Part shown: one piece after another, positions 10,330 through 21,716 of the stretch
Position numbering within the stretch: position 1 is the first letter of the stretch
How the letters are laid out: each line of letters starts with the position of its first letter
Origin: Adiantum capillus-veneris
Lineage: Eukaryota; Streptophyta; Polypodiopsida; Polypodiales; Pteridaceae
Length of the DNA stretch: 64,000 bases
Assembly: GCA_014529385.2 (NCBI GenBank)
Contig: CM043956.1
Span: 64,978,620-65,042,619, forward strand
Reading direction: 5' to 3'
Notes under the pieces: generated by a model
The model's input: the letters and a program-made list of their open reading frames with translations, nothing else
What the model was told of the DNA's origin: nothing
Database searches by the model: none
Position numbers and translations under genes: made by a program

Positions 10330-10990
10330 TGTAGCATTTAATGGCCTAGTAACTTGTGTGTAGTGGAAAATAGCTATCATTTCATTAGAATAGATTCCTA
10401 ATGAGAATAACAAGAGTGCTTGGGTGGAGAGAGCAACAAAAAGTATAACACCTAGTTAGATAGCATGAACAATACTTAAAAAGAGAGAGAAACTAAGCAA
10501 TTGACAATAGTTGAGGATCGGGTTTGCATGGATCCGGTCCCCCCCTCCAAAAGGCTTTCTATTATGGTTTCTCCCATCAAGAGAGACATTTTACAATACA
10601 ATTCTTTGTGTTCCTTCAATACTAGCTAGTGCAATGAAGATGAAAACTTCACGCACTAAGCAAAACATTTATCAAACACAACATCAATTCCCTCGGGGTC
10701 TCAAACCCAAGACCTCAGACACCTTGAAGATGGTGAGAGCTTGCGGGGTATGAGAGTAGATCGAGAGGAACCAGGAGTATTCTTATAAGAAAGATATACA
10801 TTTCCTCACATAATCACTCATATTAGCATAGCTTAGCTTAGTAATTAGCATGTTAGAGGAGATGAGCATGCATTGAAGCTTGGCTCTTGGTTGGATTTGC
10901 ATCACAAAGCCAAGAGTTGTTGGTGTAGGCCTCCCTTGTCACAAGCTTGGAGTAGGTGGTACGCTTTCCATTAAAGCTTGAGAAGGAGAC
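10330..10990 (-). repeat. Partial 5' LTR of minus-strand family-1 element
   Basis: The LTR 3' end (TGCTACA at 10336-10330) is intact. Sequence parallels 3502 to about 4180 of the 3' LTR, then breaks near 10,990, where it meets the same LTR in the opposite orientation. Confidence 0.8.
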
Positions 10991-10999
10991 ACAGAGAAA

Positions 11000-11710
11000 G
11001 AAGTATATCTTCAAGCGTGTGAGAAGGGAGGCCTACACCAACAACTCTTGGCTTTGTGATGAAAATCCAACCAAAAGCTCACACTTTCTCGTAAGGCTAC
11101 TCCTTCTTACGAGAAAGAGTGATTATGTGAGGAGATATACTTCTTTCTTGTAAGACTACTCCTTCTTCCTCTCAATCTACTCTCATACCACCATCTTCAA
11201 AGGTGTGTGAGGTCTTGGGTCTAAGACCGTGAGTGAGTTGATGTTGTGTTTTATAAGTGCTTGCTTAGTACTTGAAACTTCCATCTTCATTACACTGTCT
11301 AGTTATTGAAGGAGCACAAATAATTTTATTGTAAAATATGTCCCTTGATTGGGGAAACATATAATACAAAGCCTTTTGGAGGGGGGACCGGCTCCATGTA
11401 AATCCGGTCCTCAATTGTTGTCAATAGCTTAATTTCTCTCTCTTTTGAAGTATTGTTCATGCCTATCTAACTAGATGTTATGCTTTTTGTTTCTCTCTCC
11501 ATCGAAGCACTCTTGCTATGCTCATTAGGAATCTATTTTTATAAAATGCTCACTATGTTCATGTTATTTTCCGCTACACACAAGTTACTAGGCCATTAAA
11601 TGCTACATGCTGCGTGATGGAAGAGGTTGTCCAAGCTCAAAAAGTTCAAAGAGGGAGGAAAGAACATCTCTTTCCTTACCTACAATGGCACCTTTGACTT
11701 TGATATTTAG
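11000..11710 (+). mobile_element. Inverted family-1 LTR piece fused to gag fragment
   Basis: On the plus strand the 3' part of the family-1 LTR runs to TGCTACA at 11607. It is followed immediately, with no PBS or leader, by about 100 bases matching the interior of family-1 gag (KKFK-EGGK-ISFLTYNGTF at roughly 11630-11690), ending in TAG. Together with 10330-10990 it forms an inverted LTR pair with a short centre. Confidence 0.75.
11084..11116. repeat. Perfect 12 bp hairpin
   Basis: CTTTCTCGTAAG (11084-11095) and CTTACGAGAAAG (11105-11116) are perfect reverse complements around a 9-base loop. The hairpin lies inside the inverted LTR piece, at a spot where about 60 bases of the sister LTR are replaced. 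It may be a scar of the rearrangement. Confidence 0.8.
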
Positions 11711-11778
11711 TATGGTCATGAGTTTGGTCATCTCAACTAGTTGAGAACTAGTACCTTATGTGAATTGATCCCCTCATT

Positions 11779-12207
11779 AAGAAAAAAATTGGACTCTCAA
11801 AGGGGCCCTATAAGGACTTTGACTTTCTCTCTCTTGTCCAAAAAGGGTTGCACGGCAAAATTTTTGCAAATGAAGCCAAAACTTGTCAAACCTTTTGGAT
11901 TCAAAATGGACTCATTCAGATCTATCCATTGATATATAGCATGCCATTATATTCTTTTAATTATAGAAGATTCCATTTTTTGATGTAGCAACTCCGTCTT
12001 ATAAATGGAATCTCTCCCCACATTTCAACTTCAATGGGGGAGGCCATAACTTCTACAATTAAACTACAAATTTGTCAGAGTTTGGGGAGTTAGAACCTAC
12101 TTTCTCAATGACATGTTGGTTTTATAGGGTTGTACTTCATCGGGTTGCCCACTTTGGACAAAAGAGGCAAAGTCAAACCTCCTTATAGGACCCCTTTGAG
12201 AGTCCAA
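11779..12207 (+). mobile_element. Non-autonomous TIR element, left copy (429 bp)
   Basis: Begins TTGGACTCTCAAAGGGG and ends with its reverse complement, giving terminal inverted repeats of roughly 65 bp that contain CCTATAAGG and TTGACTTT. It has no coding capacity. A second copy lies in the opposite orientation at 13111-13528. Small size and long TIRs fit a MITE or foldback element. The superfamily is not assigned because no clear target-site duplication was found. Confidence 0.65.
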
Positions 12208-12211
12208 TGTT

Positions 12212-13110
12212 TTCCTAATGCTAGTTGTTGAGGCATGTTTATCATCTTCATCGTCATCCTCATGACGATCTCATGTGTCTTCCCCCTGGTCTTGGTCTTC
12301 TTCATCTTCATTGGTGCCCTGATTCTTTATGTAATTCATAAAAACCTGATAAATTGACTAGCACACCCGTATATTGCTCTAGTTTCTCCTCTAAATTTGA
12401 CTTCATAGATTCTAGTAAACTCTTTTCATCTTCCATATTACGTGTAAAATTTCCTTCTACATCATCATTGTCTACTAAAGATTTTTATATGTTTTTTTCT
12501 ATGACTTCTTGCCTCATGGTGTGATGATTTGCCATTAGGGACTTCAAAGCAGACTTTGTCTCTTCTAATCTTACTTGCACCTTGGCCATGGCTTCCTCAA
12601 CAATTTTTTTTCCTCAATTATTCTTGGTTGTGTCTTGCTATTAAGCGTAGTCTGGTGTTGGCATCATTATTATGCTTGATGGCAATCTCTAGCATCCTCT
12701 ATCTAAGCTCACCCATCTCATTCTTCGCCTTCTATAACTTTGTCTTGCTCTCTTGAAGCTCCATTTGAAGTGCCGAGTCTAGAGATTTTTGTTGGGCTTC
12801 AACTAGTTGTCCCATAGCATTAACCATTAGGTAAAATTTGGTCTCTCAAAGGAACCCAATAAGGAAGTTTGATCTCAGTGGGATCACCTAATAATTATGT
12901 GACTATCACGTGAGTGCAATACAAATTTTATTTTTTCTCACATATCTACGTATAAAAGGGTATCAAAAATTGGACTTGGGAAATTGTTTTACAAATTGAA
13001 TAGAAAAAGGGTGTATTTATTTGTAGAAAATTCACAGATAAAGAGTTTAATAAATAGTCTTTGAACGCACACGATATACACAATTTATACATAGTGACCA
13101 CCCCCCCCCC
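12212..13110 (-). pseudogene. Degraded coiled-coil coding remnant (host G)
   Basis: Minus-strand frames between the two TIR copies show charged, heptad-like stretches such as GQLVEAQQKSLDSALQMEL near 12,770-12,830, EEAMAKVQVRLEETKSALK near 12,545-12,605, and MEDEKSLLESMKSNLEEKL near 12,375-12,435, joined by stops and shifts. I do not recognise the protein. It could be the gag-side region of an old element or a host gene fragment. A short TIR-like motif (near 12,840) suggests a third, decayed TIR element. Confidence 0.4.
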
Positions 13111-13528
13111 CAAGCGTTTGACTTTGCCTCTCTTGTCCAAAGTGGGCAACCCGGGGAAGTAAATAACGCTTTGTCAAAACCCTATCAGTCAGCATAGCAT
13201 TGGAAAGATCTTAAAAAGTAAGTTCTAAATCCCTAAACTCCGACAAATTTGAATTTGAGTTGTAGAAGTTATGGCCTCCCCACCAAAGCTGAAATGTGAA
13301 GAGAAAATCCATTTATAAGACAGAGTTGTCACATTGAAAAAACGAAATCTTTTAGAATATAATGAATCTAATGGCATGCTATGTATCAATGGATAGATAT
13401 CACTGAGTACATTTTTAATCCAAATTTTTTGACAAGTTTTGATTTCATTTGTAAATATTTTATTGTGCGACCGTGTTGGATAAGAGAGAGCAAGTCAAAG
13501 TCCTTATAGGGCCACTGTAAGAGTCCAA
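13111..13528 (-). mobile_element. Non-autonomous TIR element, right copy (inverted)
   Basis: This copy is the reverse complement of 11779-12207 with moderate divergence. It shares the GGACT...CCTATAAGGACTTTGACTT end (at 13528) and the GCATGCCATT interior. Its other end lacks the outermost ~28 bases, replaced by a C-rich run at 13100-13111. Confidence 0.65.
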
Positions 13529-14717
13529 ATTTTTCCTTATGAACCATGTTCCAACCATACATCATAGTCGTGACACATCCATCTATTATGGAATCCCAAT
13601 TCGTTTGTAATGTTTCATAGGCAATGAAAGGAGTAGGGAAAGGCATAATTGCCTTATCTGGATGGTGTATATCAGCTTGCCATGTAATGGCCTTTGCTAA
13701 AGACATTGTAGTTGATATGATTGCCTGAGATAGACTAGGGTCCTGGAAGTGCTAGCTCGGTTTGAGATGCACCTTGCCCTTGTGTATCCACTTGCAGGGC
13801 TTTTTGGATTTTAGCAGTTTGTTGTTGTGTCTTTTTTGGTGAGGTCAATGGGTTGATCTGTTATAGCCCCTTGACCACTAATCTGCTCCGCTGTTTTTTT
13901 GGTGTATGTTGTTGCAATTTTAGCTTGGTTATTAGGGATGTTGTTTTCTACTTTTAGGTGGTTGGGTGGTGTCTCTAGTTCCAACTTCTAGCATCTCTAA
14001 ATTAACATGTGCTATTATTATTTTGCTAGTGGTGGCGACTGCTAAGTTGGTTCTTATAGTGGCTGTTTCCTATTCCTATTTCTGGTTAATTGAATCATGT
14101 TCAATAACCTAGCTGGCACCTTCTCTAATTCCCCTTGCTTTGGTCCAAAATTTAACGACATTTGGTTGGGATGGAATGTAGGTTGTGCAATATAAGAATT
14201 CTTAAGCATACCATCCTTTGAATACATTTTGATTTTGATTTTTACTTTAACTATTTGTTGAACAAGGTTGCCCTCTAGAAAGGTTTCCATATTGATCTTT
14301 TTAGCAAAAAATATTGGGTTTTTCTTTAGACTTATGTACTTAGCAATAAATTTGTAGATTTGCCCAAATTCTAGAATTGTGGATTGGAACTCCATTCACC
14401 TCGCTTTTTGTGTTATTTATTGAGATATTAGCATCTTCATTCTAAAAATTTCAGACATCATCTGTGGTACATGGTTTATCTTTGTCAATGTATGGCATTC
14501 TGAGAGTGTTTCCTAGAGCTACCACTACAACTTGAATCTTGACCATTGATTTCAGTAGAACTATGTTCTGTGTCAAAAGTACCTATTACCTTCTTGGCAA
14601 TGGTGACATCAAATTTCATTCTCATGACCTTGAGGTCCACCTCTAATTCCCAGACCTTGAGAAGTGTTCTTTTGTTCCAAGGAAACATGGATTTATCAAT
14701 CTTGGTGTGGGGGGCAT
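13529..14717 (-). pseudogene. Unrecognised degraded coding region (host G), left half
   Basis: Minus-strand open stretches at 13706-13529, 14395-14054 and 14717-14485 encode unrelated-looking pieces, including one rich in Lys and Ile (14395-14054). Nothing resembles RT, integrase or gag motifs I know. The region is cut at 14717 by the insertion of the element at 14718-37198 and resumes at 37199. Its identity is unknown. Confidence 0.35.
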
Positions 14718-14889
14718 TGTCAGGACACCGGTCCTGTACCCTAAGAACTAGGCTAGGCAAGGACTACGGCCAAGGGCTGGGCTAGGCAGTGTGGACAGGG
14801 GATTCGTCTAGGGCAAGGGGCTAGGAACCCACCTATAAAGGGAGGTTGGCAGGAGGATCCAGTATAGCCTAGTTGCCTAGTTTCTTACA
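14718..14889 (+). repeat. 5' LTR of element A
   Basis: TGTCAGGACACC start, TATA-like CCTATAAAG at 14832-14840, end TTTCTTACA. It pairs with 37027-37198. At 172 bp it is short for a plant gypsy LTR. Confidence 0.92.
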
Positions 14890-14890
14890 T

Positions 14891-14902
14891 TGGTATCAGA
14901 GC
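14891..14902 (+). promoter_or_regulatory. PBS of element A, initiator Met tRNA
   Basis: TGGTATCAGAGC starts two bases past the LTR end, as in other plant LTR retrotransposons primed by initiator Met tRNA. Confidence 0.88.
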
Positions 14903-15614
14903 TTGGTACTCTCTTCCACCCTCTCTCTAGGCGTGGTCACCTTTGGCTCCTAAAAATAGGGCCTTTAGGTGAGAACCGTAGCCTTATAAGGCTTTTTCCA
15001 AAAATAGCCGAAGAGCTTGTCTAAATCGGGTAAGTTTCCCGTTTTGGAGGTGTGTGTGTGGTGCATGCTTTGACGCACTCTTGGGCTAGGAAGGAGCGCC
15101 CTGCGGAGACAGGGTTTGAGCCAACTCCCCGCGGCTGTAGCCGGTCTGTGTGAGCCACACCATCTTCATCATCATCTTCGTCAACTACTGCTCGCTGCCT
15201 GTGCTTTGGGAGCTTGAGTTTTCACATTAAAACGGCCTTGGGCCATTGGATTTGAAGTTTGGCCATAAGTCGAAGGCTCTTCCTACCAACGGGGTAGCAT
15301 AAACAAGTGTCGGCAAGCCTCCGGTGAAGCAAGTCGAGCAAGAAAATTTCACTACGACCTTCCCAAGGTCCCCGACTGCAGAAATTACAGCACCTATTGT
15401 CTTTTAGGAGCGACTTCAAGAGTCATTCAAAGCACCATCCGAGTCGACCATACACGCTAACCATAACTTCGCCGAAGGACGTCAAGCTTTGTCGACGACA
15501 ACTTGCGGAGTTAGCATGACGATTCACTGCTACAACATAGAGTAGCTATACTTTGCAAGTGCTACCGACATCAGGTATTTTTTCTAAGTGCTTCTTACAC
15601 TGCACTGTGTATCC
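14903..15614 (+). other. Leader of element A
   Basis: About 700 bases between PBS and the gag ATG with no conserved ORF. Short ORFs on the other strand (e.g. 15222-15419) have no support. Confidence 0.5.
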
Positions 15615-16712
15615 ATGGATTTGGATATCAACATGACATTTGATTTTGAGCAAAGTATTCCCGATCGTGCCAATGATGGCTCGCGGCCGGATACTCTCAA
15701 GGAGAGTACCCGCGACGCTACGGCAGGAGAAGATACTTATGAATTGCTCAATATTCAGGAATTTCATGCACTTCAGACACGCATGACAGTCATGGACAAA
15801 AATTTTAAGGCTTTAAATGAAAATGTTACTAAACTTTCTACTTTAGTCATTCAATTGATGCAACAGCAGACTAAGAGTCCTGCTGACACTCACATGCATG
15901 AGCATGTCGGAACACAAGGGCAAGGCTCAATTAATGAAACACACTCTCACTGCCAAAGAGGTAGATGATTCATTGAAGAATTTCAAACCACTAGTTTTCA
16001 AAGGCGAAGACCGGGACCGCAATAGGATGCAGTGAACATCTTTCTCAGTAAATGGGATGGAATTCACGCCTTATGGCGCACTCAAGATGCAGTAAGAGCT
16101 CTGCAAATGATCTTAACTCTGGAAGGCAAGGTCTAAAAATGGTGGATGTCTCTCAAGGAGAAGAACATCATACCACAGAGTTGGGCAGCCTTTGAAACAA
16201 TGTTCAGCAAGGAGTTTTTGCCTACAAATAAGGCAGATCAGAATTGGACCGATTGGGACACATGTTCCATGCACCAATATCCATCACTCCTTGAATATAT
16301 CTCTCACTCTCGGGACGTCATCCTCAAGTTGGAAGGCTTGGATACCTTTCAGCAAGTACGAGGGTTCATACGAGGTCTGACTCCAGAACTTAAGAAGTAT
16401 GTCAAGACCCAAGACCCTAAAACACTTGAGGAAGCCATAGTGAAAGCACATATTCATGATGACCCTGATGATAAGAAAACACATAACAGTCACGTGCTTG
16501 CTAGTACACATAATAATACACGCACTCAGCATGGGCACAATAAACAAAAATTTATAGTTGCTAATTTAGATGCATCTAAAAAACCCAAGGGGTCCAGGGG
16601 TCCTCTCTCTCTTGAGGATTTTGATAAGGCCAAGAAAGAGAAGATATGTTTTCGATGCTTAGGAAGAGGCCATGGCAAAATGGATTGTCCAAAGGGGAAA
16701 TCTGCTGCCTAG
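15615..16712 (+). pseudogene. Gag of element A
   Basis: The likely start is ATG 15615 (MDLDINMTFDFEQ). A predicted coiled coil (DKNFKALNENVTKLSTLVIQ) is near residues 60-80. Stops and frame changes occur between 15966 and 16146. The open part 16146-16712 has the gypsy Gag core (SWAAFETMFSKEFLP, then RGFIRGLTPELKKYV) and a zinc knuckle CFRCLGRGHGKMDC about 30 residues from the end. The knuckle would bind the element RNA for packaging. Several substitutions to stop codons show it is not functional. Confidence 0.8.
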
Positions 16713-16727
16713 GGGAAGGAGAAAGCA

Positions 16728-17519
16728 GTGCACACGGTACAACTACTGTCTCTCGAGTCTTCCTCAAAGTTCTCTACAGTGGAAGTAACACACATTGAGG
16801 TGGTGCATGAATGCTGTCTCACAGCTTCCATGTGGCAACAAACCTTTGGACCACACGAGATAGTACGTATGCACGGATATCTGCAGGGGCACAAGGTGCG
16901 CATCTTGGTAGATGACGGTGCTACGCACAATTTCATCAACTATAGATTGGTGAAAAAGCTCAAACTGCCTCAAACTCCGAGTACCCACCACTACAAGGTA
17001 GCAATGATGCATGGACATGATAGTGAAATATGGGATACTCAATGCCGAGCTGTTCCATTTCAAGTACAAGGGTACTCTACTTGTTTGAATTTTCAAGTTA
17101 TGAACATGGAAAGGGCTGATGTGGTCCCTGGTAGGGAGTGGTTGCATAGCCTAGGACCATCACTGAAGCGTAGCTATGAGCACAACAGTTTGATGTTTGA
17201 TTCCCATGGCGCACATGTGTTGTTGTTAGGAGAAAAGGATATACCATCATCACCACTGATTTGTAATGTTGAGCTGATGCAGCTCATTTCTGATAATGAA
17301 ATAGACCAGGTTTTCTTGTGTTACTCACTGTCTCATTTTCTTTGTAATCTTGATTCTGTTGAACATTCCTCAGCGTCGCATGCTTGTCTCTCCTCTATTC
17401 CACCAATTTCTAATTCTACACAAGCAAACGTTGCTAATCAGTTACAAAAATTGTTAAAGGAATTTCAAGATGTTTTTCCTAATGATTTGCCATCAGGTTT
17501 GCTGACACGTTCAGTGTAA
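16728..17519 (+). pseudogene. Protease region of element A
   Basis: The 263-codon frame contains ILVDDGATHNFINYRLV near residues 59-75, the retropepsin active-site motif with Asp-Asp-Gly in place of Asp-Thr/Ser-Gly, and later VVPGREWLHSLGP. A linker to RT ends in DVFPNDLPSG. The frame stops at TAA 17517-17519, after which HGIDV and the RT follow in the same frame, so the stop is a lesion. The DDG change may itself affect catalysis. Confidence 0.8.
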
Positions 17520-18360
17520 CATGGCATTGACGTGGCTGCAGGCTCTAAGCCTGTTAGTAAACCACCATACCGTATGAGTTACTTAGAGGCTACTGAGGTG
17601 GAACGTCAGCTTGCTGACTACCTTATACAACCCATTTCTTCACCATGGGCTTGGCCTATACTTTTGGTGAATAAAAAGGTTGACAGTATGCGTATGTGTG
17701 TAGACTACCGGGGCTTAAATGCGGTGACAGTTAAGAAAAAATACCCATTGGCAAGGGTCGATGAGTTATTTGACAAGTTAATGCATAAACGAATTTTTTC
17801 AAAAATTGATTTGAGGTCAGGATATCACCAAGTCCGTATTCGGCTTGCTGCTATACCTAAGACGGAATTCCGAACAAGGTTTGGACATTATGATTTTTTG
17901 GTGATGCCCTTTGGGTTAACCATGCGCCCGCGACCTTCATGACACTTCTGGATAGTGTCTTGAAACCATATCTGGGAAAATTTTTCATTGTGTTCCTCGA
18001 TGACATTCTAGTTTATAGTGCTTCTGAAGAAGAGTACTTACAACATCTCAGGCAGGTGTTTGAGTTGTTACGTGCAAACAAGTTATATGCCAAGGAATCT
18101 AAAAGTGATTTTCTAAAGGAAGAAATTCATTATTTAGGGCATGTCATTTCAGCTAATGGCCTATACATGGATCAATCCAAAGTGGATACCATCCGGAAAT
18201 GGCCACCTCCTAAAAATCTAGAAGAATTACATATCTTTTTAGGCTTCGAAGGTTTTTACCGAAGGTTCGTTAAAAACTATGCTCACCTTGCTGTACCTAT
18301 GACGGACCAACTAAAGGGCAAAGGTAAGGCTTTTCAGTGGGGTTCCGCTCAACATTAGAG
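17520..18360 (+). pseudogene. Reverse transcriptase of element A
   Basis: RT motifs in order: [67 protein letters not shown], then FIVFLDDILVYS (catalytic DD at about 17,999-18,004), and LGHVISANGL. A single-base deletion near 17,922 in the NAPATF motif shifts the frame between 17942 and 17939. It compares well with chromovirus RT. The thumb region runs to 18360, where TAG ends the frame. Confidence 0.88.
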
Positions 18361-18593
18361 TTTTGAAACACTCAAAGACACATTAGCTACAGCTCCTATA
18401 CTAGCTATTGTCAATCCTTTGAAACCATTCGTTTTGGAAACGGATGCCAGTGACCGTGCTATTGAAGCAGTCCTGTTACAATACGGACGACCAATTGCAT
18501 TTGAAAGTAAGAAGCTGGATGCAGCTCAACAGAATTATTCTGCTTACGAATGCGAACTCTATGCAATAGTGTCTACCTTAAAGACATGGTGTC
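18361..18593 (+). pseudogene. RNase H of element A, first part (split)
   Basis: FVLETDASDRAIEAVLLQ carries the first catalytic Asp and YECELYAIVSTLKTW the catalytic Glu. The gene is interrupted at 18593 by the copia element and resumes at about 35,240 with HYLYGAQFEFVFDHESIKW. Joining the two sides restores the usual KTWCHYLYG order, which proves that the copia insertion came later. Confidence 0.88.
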
Positions 18594-19328
18594 TGTTAAG
18601 TATGGAGCCAAATTTACCCTTATAATTTTCTGTGGTAAAAGCGCACATTTGTAGGGCCCCCATTATGAGGAGAAGCCATCGTGCGTGAAGGTAAATCACT
18701 CACCGGAAACCAAAATTTTCACAGTAAAAAATCAGGGGCAACTTTAGGGTATATTATTCCTTTTCGTTGGAATATTATGGCCGGACGGCGACCGGAAAGT
18801 GGTCGAAAAACAACCTTTGGTTGGCCGGTGGCCGGAAGTCAATGGCCGGTGGTCGGTGGCCGAATTCAATGGCCGGTGGCCGAATTCAAAAGCGAACTTG
18901 TCTTCTCAAGGGCGGCCACACATGGGCGGATTGGAGGGTCCGATTTGGACTTATTCACACAAGGGCGGCTACACATGGCTGCCTCTCATAAGAGAGGGCA
19001 GCCTTTTTGGCCAATAAAAGGAGGCCATTTCTACACACAGTTCATAGTGTGAAGTTGATGCAACAAGGTGAGTGTGAGGTGGTGAGAGTGCAGCAAGGCG
19101 GGAGCTCCATTAAGGGTATAATCCCTTTGTGAACTACTTCTTGTTTTGAAGTACTAAAGCCATTGAGTGGCTGCTTTCCCGTGGACGTAGCCCACATTGG
19201 GTGAACCACGTATATCGTGTGTACTCTCTCTCTCTCTCTCTACTCTATAATCTCGTGTATGTAAATTTGTCTCTCTCCATTAAGTAATCTACTCAATTAT
19301 CTATTTAGTTACGTCTTATTTCCTAACA
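18594..19328 (+). repeat. 5' LTR of copia element B
   Basis: 735 bp, ends TG...CA. Contains GGCCGG-rich repeats (18,780-18,890), an AATAAAAGGAGG TATA-like site near 19,012 and a short (CT)n run near 19,225. It pairs with 34493-35235. Confidence 0.92.
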
Positions 19329-19330
19329 AC

Positions 19331-19342
19331 TGGTATCAGAGC
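19331..19342 (+). promoter_or_regulatory. PBS of copia element B, initiator Met tRNA
   Basis: TGGTATCAGAGC two bases after the LTR end. Confidence 0.88.
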
Positions 19343-19399
19343 AAGGTTTGCTCGTAGCTAAATTATCTCAAGGAAAGGATTCCTTGAATTGAGTGGGAG

Positions 19400-19598
19400 T
19401 TGTGGCGGAAGCTCAAGATTGAGAAGTTCAACGGCAAAAACTACCAACATTGGAAGATGCAGATTGAAGACTATCTCTACCAGAAGGACCTCTATTTGCC
19501 AGTAGGCGGTCTTGCGAAGAAGCCCGCAACAATGACAGATGAAGCATGGATTGTCCTTGATCAAAAGGCACTCGGAACAATCCGGTTAAGCTTGGCGT
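19400..19598 (+). pseudogene. Copia Gag, N-terminal part (split by element C)
   Basis: Reads LKIEKFNGKNYQHWKMQIED and LYLPVGG, the standard Tnt1-type Gag opening. No ATG is in frame; the likely start region reads GTGGCGGAA near 19402. The coding sequence stops abruptly at LSLA (19598), where the Tat-like element begins. It resumes at 30781 with STVAFNVSEMKTTEDLM. Confidence 0.85.
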
Positions 19599-21615
19599 TG
19601 ATAGCCGACTTTCGGAAATCAAAGAAAAAAAAAAACTCATTTCACCCCCCCCCCCCCCCCCCCCTACTCTCGGTACCCCCCCCCACCGTAACCTATTTTT
19701 CCCCCTCCCGCCCCACGAGCATCGGATAAAACCCTCACACTCTCTTCCCCCCATTTTCCTTACATACCCCCTTTTTCTAATATCTCTCTCCCCCTGATTT
19801 ACCCTCCCCGGCCAGGCAGAAACTCAGAGAAGAAAACCCCAACCCCTCTCTCGTGCTCCCTCGGTGCGAGCCGCGTGAATCACACTCACCCATTACCCTC
19901 TACCCTCATTTCCCCCCCCCCTCTTTGGCCCGCCAATACTCCCTCCTCCCTATTCCCCACCCGCTCGCCTCACCCTCCTTCGGCTCATTCACACCCCCCC
20001 TCGGCCTCATTCCCCCCCCCCCCCCCCCCCCCTTGGCCCGCGGATATATTCCCTTACACCCCATCCATTGACTAATTCCCCCCCCTTCGTCCTTAAGCCC
20101 CATGCAAAAACAACACCCCCCCCCCTCTCCCTCTCACCCACACAACCCATGCCCCGCCATACCCCCTCTCCCCTCACTCTCTATATCTACTATCCCCTTA
20201 CCCCTGCCCCCTCCCCCTCTCCCTCACTCTCCCTCTCACGGCAGCGCCAAAGGCTCTCTCTCTCTCTCTCTCTCATCCGGATGCCTCCACAACACGCCAG
20301 AGCTTGTTCTCTCTCCCATGCGGGCAGCGCTGCCCCACACACACACACCCCACTACACACCTCCCCCCCTCTCCCTCTCTCTTCCCATGCGTTGTGCGCC
20401 GCGTTGCATCCCACACACACACACACGCCCTCTCTCCTCGCGCGCAGTCTGCATCCCACACACACACACACACACGCCCTCGCGGCAGCAGCATGAAAAA
20501 AAAAACACACACACACACACACACCATACATACACACCCCCCTATCCTACCCCCCCCCCCCCCCCCCCCCCCCCTCTCCATGCGCAGTAGAACAAGCCGC
20601 CGGCATGAGAGAAGAAAAAATAAAAAATATATATATAAACATTATATATTTATATAGTACCCCCTCTTCCCTTGTTCCCACGCACACATGCTCACACACA
20701 TACATATACGCACTCACCCCCAAATACACATATATACATATATGCTCTCACACTCACACACATACACACGACATGCATATACGCATGCACGGACAAAATA
20801 CAAAAGAAGAAGAACAAGAAAAACGCCATCGACATCAACAAAAGAAGAAGACCATCCAAAGTACGCGCCGCCAACAACAAAAATAGAAAATGCACCAAAG
20901 GCATGCCCCGGCCGACTCCGAAAAGAAGTACGCTCGACACCGACGCACCGACAGCACACCTTTCGCCGGCAACACGCAACCACGACGTCATCCTAGTAAT
21001 TTTTAGGTTGTTTTACCATTATCTTCAGTTTTTCACCCGAGCCATTGTAAAATTTCCATTTTGTAAATATCCTCTCTCTAGGTGATGGTCACAAAGGCCC
21101 ACCTAGAGATTCCCATCTTTTAATAACCTTCCCCAAAACAAAGCAAGGGTCAACCACACCGGGCCCACCGCTTGCTTTGTCTCCCCAATTAAGATTACCC
21201 TAACCACACTAGGATTACCATAATCCAAGCAGCCAACACGTATAAATTGGCACTGAGAGGTCACTATCAGAGGGGGGGCAACTTATGTGGAACCAGGCAT
21301 TGGGTAGAGTGTAGTAGGAGGGATTGACACCATCACTATCACGAGGAGGAGGTCTCGTGTGTGGGGTTTGCCTTGGAAATTTCACCATGCGAAGGGAACC
21401 ACACCCATACCTCGACTCCAATGGTCGATGCACACACACGTATGCACGCTCTTGGCAATGAGTATTCACAGTCATTGAGTCGCCCTAGAGAACGCACCAA
21501 GTAGGTTGCACCATCTCCTCTCCCTACCTCTCTACCACCACGGCATGCCACCTTGTAAATATTGCAGAAATATCTCACCCTCACACCCCCGAGGTTGTTT
21601 TCATCAATTGCGAGT

Positions 21616-21662
<47 letters not shown>

Positions 21663-21683
21663 CTCTCCTCTCTCTCTCTCTCT

Positions 21684-21716
<33 letters not shown>

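Larger units (their letters stand above)
3502..10990 (-). mobile_element. Family-1 chromovirus, deleted RT, minus strand
   Basis: Read on the minus strand the order is partial 5' LTR (10990-10330), PBS (10328-10317), gag, protease, a reverse transcriptase missing its catalytic part, RNase H, integrase, chromodomain tail, purine tract (5136-5123) and 3' LTR (5122-3502). Multiple stops and at least one frameshift make it non-autonomous. The 5' LTR is only about 650 bp long and flips into an inverted LTR piece. The low-coordinate side abuts the truncated LTR of another copy, so no target-site duplication could be scored. Confidence 0.85.

Noticed and set aside
20068-20900. Many overlapping ORFs of 60-160 codons on both strands, rich in Thr-His, Pro, Leu-Ser or Cys-Val
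   Set aside because: They translate (CA)n, (CT)n and poly-C repeats in the LTR of element C, and the same set recurs in the other LTR.
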